Source: an uncultured Prevotella sp. (lineage in GTDB: Bacteria > Bacteroidota > Bacteroidia > Bacteroidales > Bacteroidaceae). From it: a stretch of 40,279 nt of DNA. Below, piece after piece: positions 24,615-31,238 of the stretch. Within the stretch, counting starts at the first letter, position 1. The number at the start of each line of letters is the position of its first letter. Location of the stretch: contig CAMVQS010000016.1 in NCBI GenBank assembly GCA_947169685.1, positions 1-40,279 on the forward strand. Direction: 5' to 3'. The position numbers were made by a program, and so were the translations under genes. The notes under the pieces were generated by a model, which saw only the letters and a program-made list of their open reading frames with translations, was not told where the DNA came from and did no database searches.

Positions 24615-24646
24615 TTTGCTGTTTCGCTGAGAATGATTAATTTTGC
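24615..24646 (+). promoter_or_regulatory. Promoter of the small exported-protein gene
   Basis: TAATTTTGC (24638-24646) with TTTG (24615-24618) 19 bp upstream, 42 bp before the ATG. Confidence 0.7.
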
Positions 24647-24688
24647 CCCGATATTATTCATTACTAACCAAAAAACCTTTATAGAAAA

Positions 24689-25192
24689 ATGAAGAAACTA
24701 ATGATGATGGCTGCCATGCTGGTTGCATGTTGCGCTATGCAGGCACAAAAGTTCCATGATGTCGAGGCCAACGAAGCAAAAGGCCCCGTCAAGTCTATCA
24801 CGATGTCCACCATGGGCATCACGCGTACAACTAACTTTGACGAGAACGGCAAGATGGTATCTGGCGACGTCAGCGATGCTGTTTATGACGATAACGGCTA
24901 TCTGCAGTCAGCCAAGATGAGCGTGCAGGGCCAGACAATGCCTGTGAAATATACTTGGGAGAACGGTGTCCTGAAGACTCAGACCATGAGCATGATGGGA
25001 CAGGAAGTGAAGACCACCCACACTTATAACGCTGACGGTATTGTGACTTCCGATACGGTTGACATGGGCGGCCAGGTGATGGAAATGGCATATAGCAATA
25101 TCAAGCTCGACGCCCACGGCAACTGGATTAGCCGCACGGCTAGCATCATGGGCCAGGAGATGACCTTCACCCGTACCATTGAGTATTATTGA
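24689..25192 (+). CDS. Small exported protein with YD-repeat-like sequence
   Basis: A 167-residue protein of unknown function. Residues 1-20 form a signal peptide (MKKLMMMAAMLVACCAMQAQ). The mature part consists of short beta-rich repeats resembling Rhs/YD repeats: FDENGKMVSG, YDDNGYLQSAKM, YTWENGVLKTQTM, YNADGIVTSDTV, LDAHGNWISRTA. It is rich in Met and lacks Cys after the signal. The tandem MTxMG and QxM segments (STMGITRT, SMMGQEVKTT, SIMGQEMTFTRT) show internal repetition. Such repeats often bind glycans or form small beta structures, but no role can be assigned. It has its own promoter and terminator. Confidence 0.8.
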   Translation: MKKLMMMAAMLVACCAMQAQKFHDVEANEAKGPVKSITMSTMGITRTTNFDENGKMVSGDVSDAVYDDNGYLQSAKMSVQGQTMPVKYTWENGVLKTQTMSMMGQEVKTTHTYNADGIVTSDTVDMGGQVMEMAYSNIKLDAHGNWISRTASIMGQEMTFTRTIEYY

Positions 25193-25201
25193 TTTCCCTT
25201 T

Positions 25202-25240
25202 AATCCCCTAAGTTCACAAGACTTAGGGGATTATTATTTT
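25202..25240. terminator. Bidirectional terminator overlapping the GH53 stop codon
   Basis: A perfect 12-bp stem (25202-25213 with 25221-25232), 7-nt loop and T-rich right side. On the minus strand the right arm is also the last codons of the galactanase gene, so stop codon and terminator share bases. Confidence 0.8.
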
Positions 25241-26491
25241 CTTTCCGTTGTTGATGTAGATGCCTCGTGTGGTAGGCTTACCTGTCAGCATGCGGCCATC
25301 GATGGAGTACCAAGCATCAGACCTTTCGGTTTCCGTTCTGACACCCAGGATACCACTTGTACCTACGAAGTTCTTAAGCTCGTACAGCGCAGCCAGTGCC
25401 TTGCCCGTCTTGTAATGGAACATGGCTCCGTTCCAATAGCCTGTATGCAAAAAGCTGTTCCAGTATTCGTTACCATTCTTAAAGACAATATTGTTCAGTG
25501 TGTATTCGGGATACCACCAGAACAGGCCGTTCACCTTCTCGTGACCATTCAGCAAAGTAACCAATTCCTCTGCAAACTGACGCTGACCTTCCTCTGATAT
25601 GGGATATTGGTCTTTGAATTCATCCTTGGTTTTGGGGAGTGACCATTCAAATCCATATCCCGTTTCCACAATCATGATTTTCTTATCCTGTTCTTGTGCC
25701 TCAAGCGTCTTCAGATAACCATCAAGTTGTGCAAGCGTACCATGATAGTCGGGGTAGTAGCTCAGTCCAATGATGTCGTACTTCACGTCTGAATATTGTG
25801 AGAGCCTCTTGTAGAATGACGGCAACGAATTGGGAGCGTGCAATTCGGTATGTATCACAATCTGTGCCTGCGGGCATATCTCGTTACATGCCTTGATGGC
25901 GCTGGCCAAGTAGCCTGCCAGGTTCTTCATCGAACCGTTCGACGTGTCAGAACCGTCAGAGTTCACCTTGCCTGTGTTCCACAATATTCCTGTCGTTATC
26001 TCGTTGCCTACCTGTATGAAGTCGGGTGTGGCCTTTGCGGCAACCAGCGTCTCAAGACAACTCTTTGTATAGGTGTACATCTGACTCTTCAGCTCATCCA
26101 CAGTCATGTTTTTCCACGCATCCGGAGTCTTGTGCTGACCTGGGTCTGTCCACGTGTCGCTATAGTGGAAGTCAAGCATAAAGCTGAATCCGGCAGCCTT
26201 GATGCTTTGGCCAAGAGCAGTAACGTATGCCAAGTCCTGTATGGCACCCTCCTTCTTGTCGTCTTCAGGAGCCTTCGAAGGGTCAACGAACAGGCGCACA
26301 CGCAGGGCATTCCATCCCTGAGCCTTAAAAAACTCCAACGGCTGGACTTCATTGCCGTCTTTGTCTTTGTAGATGGCACCTGAGTCAACAAACTTCTTCA
26401 GCATGGAGATGTCACCTCCAACGTATTTCTGTGCGTTTGCAGCAACGCTTCCTGCCATCAACAGCAGGAGAATCAATGCTTTTCTCATCAT
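25223..26491 (-). CDS. GH53 arabinogalactan endo-beta-1,4-galactanase
   Basis: A 422-residue exported glycoside hydrolase that cleaves beta-1,4-galactan, a pectin side chain. A signal peptide (1-20) precedes a TIM barrel starting at GGDISMLKKFVDSGAIY. The acid/base Glu is E164 in IQVGNEITTGILWN and the nucleophile is E276 in IMIVETGYGFEW; LDFHYSDTWTDPGQH near 106-120 and LFWWYPEY near the end of the barrel are also typical of GH53. The last about 45 residues (AWYSIDGRMLTGKP and GIYINNGKKIIIP) form a beta-rich tail like that of the BspA-type protein at 28587, possibly a type IX sorting tail. The nitroreductase gene lies upstream on the same strand, 10 bp away, so they may share a transcript. 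No SusC/D genes are nearby. Confidence 0.93.
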   Translation of the reverse strand: MMRKALILLLLMAGSVAANAQKYVGGDISMLKKFVDSGAIYKDKDGNEVQPLEFFKAQGWNALRVRLFVDPSKAPEDDKKEGAIQDLAYVTALGQSIKAAGFSFMLDFHYSDTWTDPGQHKTPDAWKNMTVDELKSQMYTYTKSCLETLVAAKATPDFIQVGNEITTGILWNTGKVNSDGSDTSNGSMKNLAGYLASAIKACNEICPQAQIVIHTELHAPNSLPSFYKRLSQYSDVKYDIIGLSYYPDYHGTLAQLDGYLKTLEAQEQDKKIMIVETGYGFEWSLPKTKDEFKDQYPISEEGQRQFAEELVTLLNGHEKVNGLFWWYPEYTLNNIVFKNGNEYWNSFLHTGYWNGAMFHYKTGKALAALYELKNFVGTSGILGVRTETERSDAWYSIDGRMLTGKPTTRGIYINNGKKIIIP

Positions 26492-26501
26492 AGCCTTTCA
26501 C

Positions 26502-27098
26502 TTAATGCTGGTTTCCGTAGTTGTTATACGACACCTTGGCAGGGTCATATTTCTGCTTGGGAGCAGGCTGCTCGTCAGGATAGCCTGCATAGACCACGCA
26601 GAGGGGGATGATATATTCCGGCGTTCCAATGACGTTGGCAATTTCCGCACAGCGTTCCATGCGCGGATAGCCTCCCGTCCAGACGGCTCCCAGTCCTAAG
26701 GCATTGGCAGCCAGGAGCAGGTTCTCCGTAGCAGCCGACACGTCCTGAATCCAGAAGTCATGGCCTGGACCCTGCAGGGCCTTCTCCATATCGCCGCAGA
26801 TGACGATGGCCAGGGGCGCCTTACCGAAGCGTTCGCCACCCAGTTTCTGCAGCAACTCGCTGTCAGTCACCACGACGAAGTGCCACGGCTGCTTGTTGAC
26901 AGCTGTCGGCGCAGCCATAGCAGCACGGATGAGCGTGTCGATCTTTCCAGCCTCTACGGGCTTGTTCAGATACTTACGGATGGAAGTCCGCGTCATGATG
27001 TTCTCGATGGCGGCTTTCTTGCCGTGCTGGCAGTGTTGTGCCTGAATGCTGAGCACGGCCAGCAACAGAACTGTCAATGTCAAGATTGTTCGTTTCAT
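26502..27098 (-). CDS. Exported nitroreductase family protein
   Basis: A 198-residue FMN-dependent nitroreductase-fold protein. Unlike most of the family it begins with a signal peptide (MKRTILTLTVLLLAVLSIQAQ) and is probably periplasmic. The flavoprotein part shows MTRTSIRKYLNKPVE near 35, AAMAAPTAVNKQPWHFVVV near 60-78, AATENLLLAANALGLGAVWTGGYP near 130-153 and IPLCVVYAGYPDEQP near 175. The mature protein starts HCQHGKK, a short His/Cys-rich segment. The frame extends 10 residues upstream to 27128, but that start would fall within the promoter, so ATG 27098 is preferred. The physiological substrate is unknown; nitro-aromatics or quinones are the typical test substrates of the family. Confidence 0.9.
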   Translation of the reverse strand: MKRTILTLTVLLLAVLSIQAQHCQHGKKAAIENIMTRTSIRKYLNKPVEAGKIDTLIRAAMAAPTAVNKQPWHFVVVTDSELLQKLGGERFGKAPLAIVICGDMEKALQGPGHDFWIQDVSAATENLLLAANALGLGAVWTGGYPRMERCAEIANVIGTPEYIIPLCVVYAGYPDEQPAPKQKYDPAKVSYNNYGNQH

Positions 27099-27124
27099 TG
27101 TTTGTAGGTTTGTTTGTTTTGCCT

Positions 27125-27157
27125 GCAAAGGTAGTGAAAACCGAGCGAAACACCAAA
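27125..27157 (-). promoter_or_regulatory. Promoter of the nitroreductase-galactanase pair
   Basis: On the minus strand, TACCTTTGC (27125-27133) and TTTG (27154-27157) with 20-bp spacing. The -33 element lies within a hairpin-forming inverted repeat (27147-27183: GAAACAC with GTGTTTC, plus internal A/T pairs), which could be an operator. Confidence 0.7.
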
Positions 27158-27241
27158 GGAAAACTTGTTTTTCTTTGTGTTTCCGAGGTGCATCCTACCT
27201 TCGACGAAGTCAGTGATTTATGCAAGATTTTTGCTCAAATG

Positions 27242-27274
27242 TTTGGAAAGTTCAGGAGAATTCTTTATCTTTGC
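27242..27274 (+). promoter_or_regulatory. Strong promoter upstream of the structured region and DUF2971 gene
   Basis: TATCTTTGC (27266-27274) with TTTG (27242-27245), spacing exactly 20 bp. The predicted transcript starts near 27281 and runs about 340 nt before the DUF2971 gene, through the long hairpin at 27367-27518. Confidence 0.75.
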
Positions 27275-27280
27275 AGTGTC

Positions 27281-27558
27281 TCATCTCTGAAGCTTTTGCC
27301 AAAAGCCGGAGCGGATGGGTGGGATGCTATTTTATAGAAGGCGTTTACTTGACGCTTTGTCTTTTGACTCTTCGGAATCTGGCAGTTCCAAACTAATCGT
27401 CAAAAACAAAGCAACGGTTGACGCTCATGGGTATGTATAATAGTATAATGTACATACATGCGTGGGCTTCGGCGTTGCTCGTTCTGACGATTAGGGCGAT
27501 GCCAGAGCCTCGAAGAGTGGGATGAGTAACAGGTAAGATTCCCACGCTTTTTGTATTT
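27281..27558 (+). ncRNA. Candidate structured RNA with a 152-nt rod-like hairpin
   Basis: Downstream of a consensus promoter lies GCTTTT/AAAAGC (27292-27306), then six consecutive helices pairing 27367-27437 with 27451-27518: 8, 7, 10, 7, 7 and 7 bp, interrupted by small, nearly symmetric internal loops (3/4, 8/5, 7/5, 6/5 and 1/3 nt) and capped by a 13-nt loop. The fifth helix is complete only if two U-G pairs are allowed, which favours an RNA over a DNA repeat. A weak terminator-like hairpin (27517-27545) with a T-run ends the region. I do not recognise the family. It could be a small RNA of the 6S-like rod type, a leader controlling the DUF2971 gene, or a remnant MITE. Confidence 0.55.
27517..27558 (+). 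terminator. Possible terminator or attenuator after the long hairpin
   Basis: GTGGGA (27517-27522) pairs with TCCCAC (27540-27545) over a 17-nt loop, followed by a T-rich stretch. Its left arm overlaps by 2 bases the last base pairs of the long hairpin, so the two structures partly compete, as in an attenuator. Confidence 0.45.
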
Positions 27559-27621
27559 TAGCGGTTAACCATATTATTAACACACAAGGAGGAGGGAGTT
27601 GCCTTGAAAGGGAAGAACAGG

Positions 27622-28557
27622 ATGGACAAACCCGTAAACATAGTTCATAACAAAGAGCGGCTAGTGTATCACTATACGTCACTTGAGATTCTTATGGTGC
27701 TATTAAAAAACATCAAAGACCAGAATCTTATCTTTCATGCAAGCGGCATGCATTACATGAATGACTCATCTGAGTTCGCCTATGGCTTCAAGGAATTTCG
27801 TAGAATACTACCAGTTTTGGAAAATAGAATAGGTAAAATTGATGAACAAATTAAGATATCCTCTAGAGTTGATAAAGCTGATCAACATCTGCTAGGAAGA
27901 TGGAATCACGAGTTTGTAAATACGCTTATTGAAGGAAACTTGACTCCTTTTACAATATCCACATCTTCCTTAGGGGATAGCATACCCATGTGGGCAATGT
28001 ATGGGAATGCAGGATGCGGCGTAGCATTGGGACTTGATGTCGCTAACTTTTTTGTTCGTACAAAAAGTGGAGACGGAATGGATATAGCTGATTCTACTCC
28101 GTATGACAGGCAATCTTCACATGCTTACAAAGTCATGCAGAACCTTTCATTAGATCACCCTGCTATGTTAAATGTATTGAGTATCTATAAGGAATATCTG
28201 GAGAAAGCACAATATATAAAAGATGAGATAGAATTGGGAAAACTATGTTTAAAGACATTATATCACATGTCGTTATTTTCCGCAGCACTGATAAAACATC
28301 CAGCCTTTAAATTTGAAAATGAATGGAGAATTGTTGGTATTGCCAACAGCGGTAATAAACCATGTTATAAGATTAATTCTAAAGGCATATTATCTTCATA
28401 TTTGGAAGTCAAAATCCCTACGTCGGTTTTGCAAAAGGTCATTATTGGTCCATGTTGTGAAAAAGACTACCAATATGCGATGATAAAAGGGCTTTTGTTG
28501 AAGAATGGATTATCAGATTGTAAAGTCGTTTATTCTAAGGTGCCATATAGAGGATAA
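27622..28557 (+). CDS. DUF2971 domain protein
   Basis: A 311-residue cytoplasmic protein of the DUF2971 family, of unknown function. Family features are YHYTSLEILMVLLKN near residue 14, FHASGMHYMNDSSEFAYGF near 36-54, FTISTSSLGDSIPMWAMYGNAGCGVALGLD near 110-140 and the late FKFENEWRIVGI near 230. No catalytic residue is known. The gene is clearly more AT-rich than its surroundings and uses A/T-ending codons, a sign of recent acquisition; DUF2971 genes often occur in variable, defence-related regions. A TTG at 27604 with an upstream AAGGAGG could also start translation; ATG 27622 is chosen as the conventional start. The BspA-type gene follows after 20-29 bp and may be cotranscribed. Confidence 0.8.
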   Translation: MDKPVNIVHNKERLVYHYTSLEILMVLLKNIKDQNLIFHASGMHYMNDSSEFAYGFKEFRRILPVLENRIGKIDEQIKISSRVDKADQHLLGRWNHEFVNTLIEGNLTPFTISTSSLGDSIPMWAMYGNAGCGVALGLDVANFFVRTKSGDGMDIADSTPYDRQSSHAYKVMQNLSLDHPAMLNVLSIYKEYLEKAQYIKDEIELGKLCLKTLYHMSLFSAALIKHPAFKFENEWRIVGIANSGNKPCYKINSKGILSSYLEVKIPTSVLQKVIIGPCCEKDYQYAMIKGLLLKNGLSDCKVVYSKVPYRG

Positions 28558-28586
28558 AATATACATAATAATAAACAATGATTACT

Positions 28587-30770
28587 ATGAAACATTTAAG
28601 AACTTTATTTTTACTGGCAGTGTGCATGATGTCGCTGCATGCAATGAGTGATGATGCCGTAGAGATTAATGGTATCTACTACAATTTAGTTTCCAAAGCG
28701 AAACAGGCTGAAGTTACAAAGAATCCGAGTAAATATCAAGGAACAATTGTAATTCCAGCTTCTTTTGTATACGAAGGAGTTTTGTACAGCGTGACATCTA
28801 TTAGCAACCGTGCTTTTTCTGGTTGCAGCGGCCTTACTTCAGTGACTGTCTCCAATAGCATAACATCAATAGGCGCATACGCATTCTATGGTTGCAGTGG
28901 CTTGACTTCTATAACCATTCCCAATAGTGTGAAAAATATAGATAATTTTGCTTTCCAAGATTGCAAGGGACTAACCTCAGTTATTATTCCTAATAGTGTG
29001 ACGAACATTGGTGCTATGGCTTTCGAAGATTGTATCAGCTTAACCTCTATAATTATCCCCAATAGTGTGACAATAATCGCTGAAGGTGCTTTTCAGGGAT
29101 GCAAGGGTTTAACTTCAGTGTCGATTCCCAATAGTATAACGTCTATAGATCATGGAGCTTTTTTTGAGTGTAGCGGCTTAACATCCGTGAACATCCCCAA
29201 CAGCGTGACATCCATTGGTAGTTATGCTTTCAGTAATTGCAGTAGCTTAACCTCCGTGACCATACCAAACAGTGTGACATCCATAGGCTCTTCTGCTTTT
29301 CAGAATTGCAGCAGCTTAACATCTGTGACCATTGGTAATGGAATCAAGTATGTTTATGGTAAAGCATTTGGTAATTGTTCTCAATTGACAGACGTATATT
29401 GTTATGCGGAAAGTGTGCCCAAAACCAATAGTGATGTATTTGAAGGTTCCTATATTGAATACGTAACCCTTCATGTACCAGATGAATCTGTACAATTATA
29501 TAAGAATGCTGTACCTTGGAGTCAATTTGGTACTATCGTATCATTATCCAGTACAACAGTTAATCAACTGACAATGTCCGATTTGGATGGATATACAGGG
29601 AACCAAGTCGTACTGCCAATCGGTTTAGAGAACGAAAAGTCAATCACAGGCTTACAGTTTGACTTATATCTGCCGACTGGCGTTACCGTAGCCAAGAAGT
29701 CCAACGGCAAGATGATCATTGAGACGACTGACCGCATGGATGGGAACTACACCATATCAAGCAATACGATAGACAACTATGTCCGTATTGCTGGCTACTC
29801 AGGCGATGGTGATGCCTTCACAGGAACAGAAGGTGACATCTTGAACGTGACACTAAACATCGGAGAGAATGTTTTGGACGGTGACTACACTATCCGCATC
29901 AAGGACATTGTACTTTCCGATGTGAACAATACAGAATATCACCCTGCTGATGTGGAAGCAACGCTGACGGTGAAGTCATACACATTAGGTGATGTAGATA
30001 ACAGCGGAGCCGCCAACATCAATGATGTGGTGTGCATCATCAACTACATTCTGAACAAGCCGAACGGTACGTTCATTGCTGAAGCAGCGGATGTGGATGG
30101 CAGCGGAAGTATTAATATTAATGACGTGGTGACGCTTATCAACCGCTTTATCCTAATGAAGGGAAGTGCACCGGCTCTGCTGGCAAGTGCCCTTCTACGG
30201 GAAGTAAGCATTGCCGACAATTATCTGCACTTGGCAGACATCAGCATCAAGCCAGGGGAAACACAGGAGATACAGTTGCTCATGACGAATGCCAACGAGG
30301 TGAGAGGTGTTCAGGGTAACATCAAACTGCCAGCTGGCCTGTCGTTCGTGAAGAAGGACAACGGAAAGGTGGATGCAAAGAACATCAATGCCCGTTCGGA
30401 GGACTTTACGCTATCGTGTGCTATACAAGATAACGGCTCGCTCACCTTTACCCAATACTCTGCCGATGGCTTTACCTACGAAGGAAGCAGTGGCGGTATC
30501 TTCACCTTCAAAATCAAGGCTGATGAGAATGCTACGGCAGGCACGTACAGTGTTGACCTGACGGGAGTGGTACTCAGCATCGACGGCGTAGGCTACGACA
30601 TTCCTGACCGCACGAGCAACCTGACCATTACAGGTTCGGACGGTATCAGCGAGACACTATATGACGGCGGAAACGAGAAGTGGTACACCCTCGACGGCAA
30701 GTTGCTACAAGGCAAACCGACACAGAAGGGTGTGTATATGCTGAATGGTCGTAAGGTCGTTGTGAAGTAA
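28587..30770 (+). CDS. BspA-like leucine-rich repeat surface protein with cohesin-like and dockerin modules
   Basis: A 727-residue exported protein. A signal peptide (1-22) is followed by a short cap, then about nine 23-residue BspA/LRR_5 repeats (DNA 28797 to about 29417; unit SIGSYAFSNCSSLTSVTIP and so on). Next come a cohesin-like beta domain (about residues 325-465), a type I dockerin with two Ca-binding repeats (GDVDNSGAANINDVV and ADVDGSGSININDVV), a second cohesin-like domain (about 540-690) and a C-terminal tail (KWYTLDGKLL, KPTQKGVYMLNGRKVVVK) resembling that of the GH53 enzyme. BspA-type LRRs mediate adhesion and matrix binding in oral Bacteroidota. An ATG at 28578 is an alternative start. 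The LRR part is AT-rich, the rest less so, suggesting a fusion or recombination junction near 29560. A hairpin terminator follows. Confidence 0.9.
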   Translation: MKHLRTLFLLAVCMMSLHAMSDDAVEINGIYYNLVSKAKQAEVTKNPSKYQGTIVIPASFVYEGVLYSVTSISNRAFSGCSGLTSVTVSNSITSIGAYAFYGCSGLTSITIPNSVKNIDNFAFQDCKGLTSVIIPNSVTNIGAMAFEDCISLTSIIIPNSVTIIAEGAFQGCKGLTSVSIPNSITSIDHGAFFECSGLTSVNIPNSVTSIGSYAFSNCSSLTSVTIPNSVTSIGSSAFQNCSSLTSVTIGNGIKYVYGKAFGNCSQLTDVYCYAESVPKTNSDVFEGSYIEYVTLHVPDESVQLYKNAVPWSQFGTIVSLSSTTVNQLTMSDLDGYTGNQVVLPIGLENEKSITGLQFDLYLPTGVTVAKKSNGKMIIETTDRMDGNYTISSNTIDNYVRIAGYSGDGDAFTGTEGDILNVTLNIGENVLDGDYTIRIKDIVLSDVNNTEYHPADVEATLTVKSYTLGDVDNSGAANINDVVCIINYILNKPNGTFIAEAADVDGSGSININDVVTLINRFILMKGSAPALLASALLREVSIADNYLHLADISIKPGETQEIQLLMTNANEVRGVQGNIKLPAGLSFVKKDNGKVDAKNINARSEDFTLSCAIQDNGSLTFTQYSADGFTYEGSSGGIFTFKIKADENATAGTYSVDLTGVVLSIDGVGYDIPDRTSNLTITGSDGISETLYDGGNEKWYTLDGKLLQGKPTQKGVYMLNGRKVVVK
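28797..29417 (+). repeat. 69-bp tandem repeats encoding the LRR units
   Basis: Nine consecutive 69-bp units, each coding a 23-residue BspA-type LRR with the core LTSVTIPNSVTSIG. Units from 29142 to 29348 are the most alike at DNA level, indicating recent expansion or gene conversion there; outer units have diverged more. Confidence 0.85.
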
Positions 30771-30795
30771 GCAGCCTACACAATCCTATGTATAG

Positions 30796-30835
30796 AGTGG
30801 CGTTTCGGCATAGTCGAAGCGCCACTTTTTATTTG
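30796..30835 (+). terminator. Terminator after the BspA-like gene
   Basis: AGTGGCGTTTCG (30796-30807) pairs with CGAAGCGCCACT (30815-30826; one G-T pair), 7-nt loop, followed by a T-run. Confidence 0.85.
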
Positions 30836-30845
30836 TTCTGACAGG

Positions 30846-31014
30846 TGACAGTCCTGTCATACATTGAACTCACCGCTTATGCCGTATAATCCGGTAGTTT
30901 TATACGGAGTAGCTAACGTCTGACTCCAGTCAAACAATCGTCCGACTCCAGTCGGACGTTACTTATAGCCTATAAAAAGGTTGGATATGTCCTGCTAAAA
31001 GGTTAAAGATGTCC
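30846..31014. repeat. Cluster of short palindromes and direct repeats
   Basis: In the gene-free stretch 30836-31144 four palindromes stand in a row: 30846-30859 (TGACAG/CTGTCA), 30882-30907 (CCGTATAA/TTATACGG), 30921-30932 (TGACT/AGTCA) and 30939-30958 (CGTCCGACT/AGTCGGACG, perfect). The last two share the loop core GACTCCAGTC. They are followed by two copies of an approximately 21-bp unit (AAAAGGTT then GATATGTCC or AAAGATGTCC; 30972-30992 and 30994-31014). Confidence 0.75.
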
Positions 31015-31047
31015 AGGGTGTCGATGGGTGATGTCTGAGGGGGGATT

Positions 31048-31135
31048 CGCGGATATAATCCGCTACAAAAGAGACGGGACTTACTCTGACAGAGACGGGA
31101 CTTTAACTCTGACGGAGGCGGGACACAAGAAAACT
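31048..31135. repeat. REP-like palindrome and tandem GACGGGACT repeats upstream of the RAYT gene
   Basis: GCGGAT/ATCCGC (31049-31063, loop ATA) is followed by three related units, GAGACGGGACTTACTCTGACA, GAGACGGGACTTTAACTCTGA and GAGGCGGGACA, at about 21-23-bp spacing. The palindrome and the ACGGGAC core recur downstream of the transposase gene (32277-32349). Confidence 0.8.
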
Positions 31136-31144
31136 CAAAAAACT

Positions 31145-31176
31145 TTTGGTTCTCTTCTCACTTTTCCGTATCTTTG
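31145..31176 (+). promoter_or_regulatory. Promoter of the RAYT gene
   Basis: TATCTTTG (31169-31176) with TTTG (31145-31148), spacing 20 bp. Transcription should begin near 31183, which rules out the TTG start at 31146 and supports ATG 31239. Confidence 0.75.
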
Positions 31177-31205
31177 TCAACGTAAACAGTAGGTGGGAGG
31201 ATGTT

Positions 31206-31220
31206 GTCCCGTCACTTGAC
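31206..31220 (-). repeat. Inverted copy of the REP-adjacent core
   Basis: The reverse complement of this 15-bp stretch, GTCAAGTGACGGGAC, matches GTGAAGTAACGGGAC of the downstream repeats at 13 of 15 positions. It lies in the RAYT leader and gives the element inverted terminal similarity. Confidence 0.55.
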
Positions 31221-31238
31221 TGTAAATTTTATTTGCTA

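Noticed and set aside
27077..27337. 86-codon plus-strand frame
   Set aside because: It crosses the nitroreductase promoter and the strong plus-strand promoter, and has no coding character.
27281..27558. Retron msr-msd or integron attC site
   Set aside because: There is no reverse transcriptase or integrase gene nearby and no conserved attC box; only the fold is suggestive.
28797..29417. CRISPR-like spaced repeats
   Set aside because: The 69-bp periodicity is continuous coding sequence for LRR units, with no unique spacers.
31146..31238. TTG-initiated extension of the RAYT
   Set aside because: The consensus promoter at 31145-31176 would place the transcript start after this codon.
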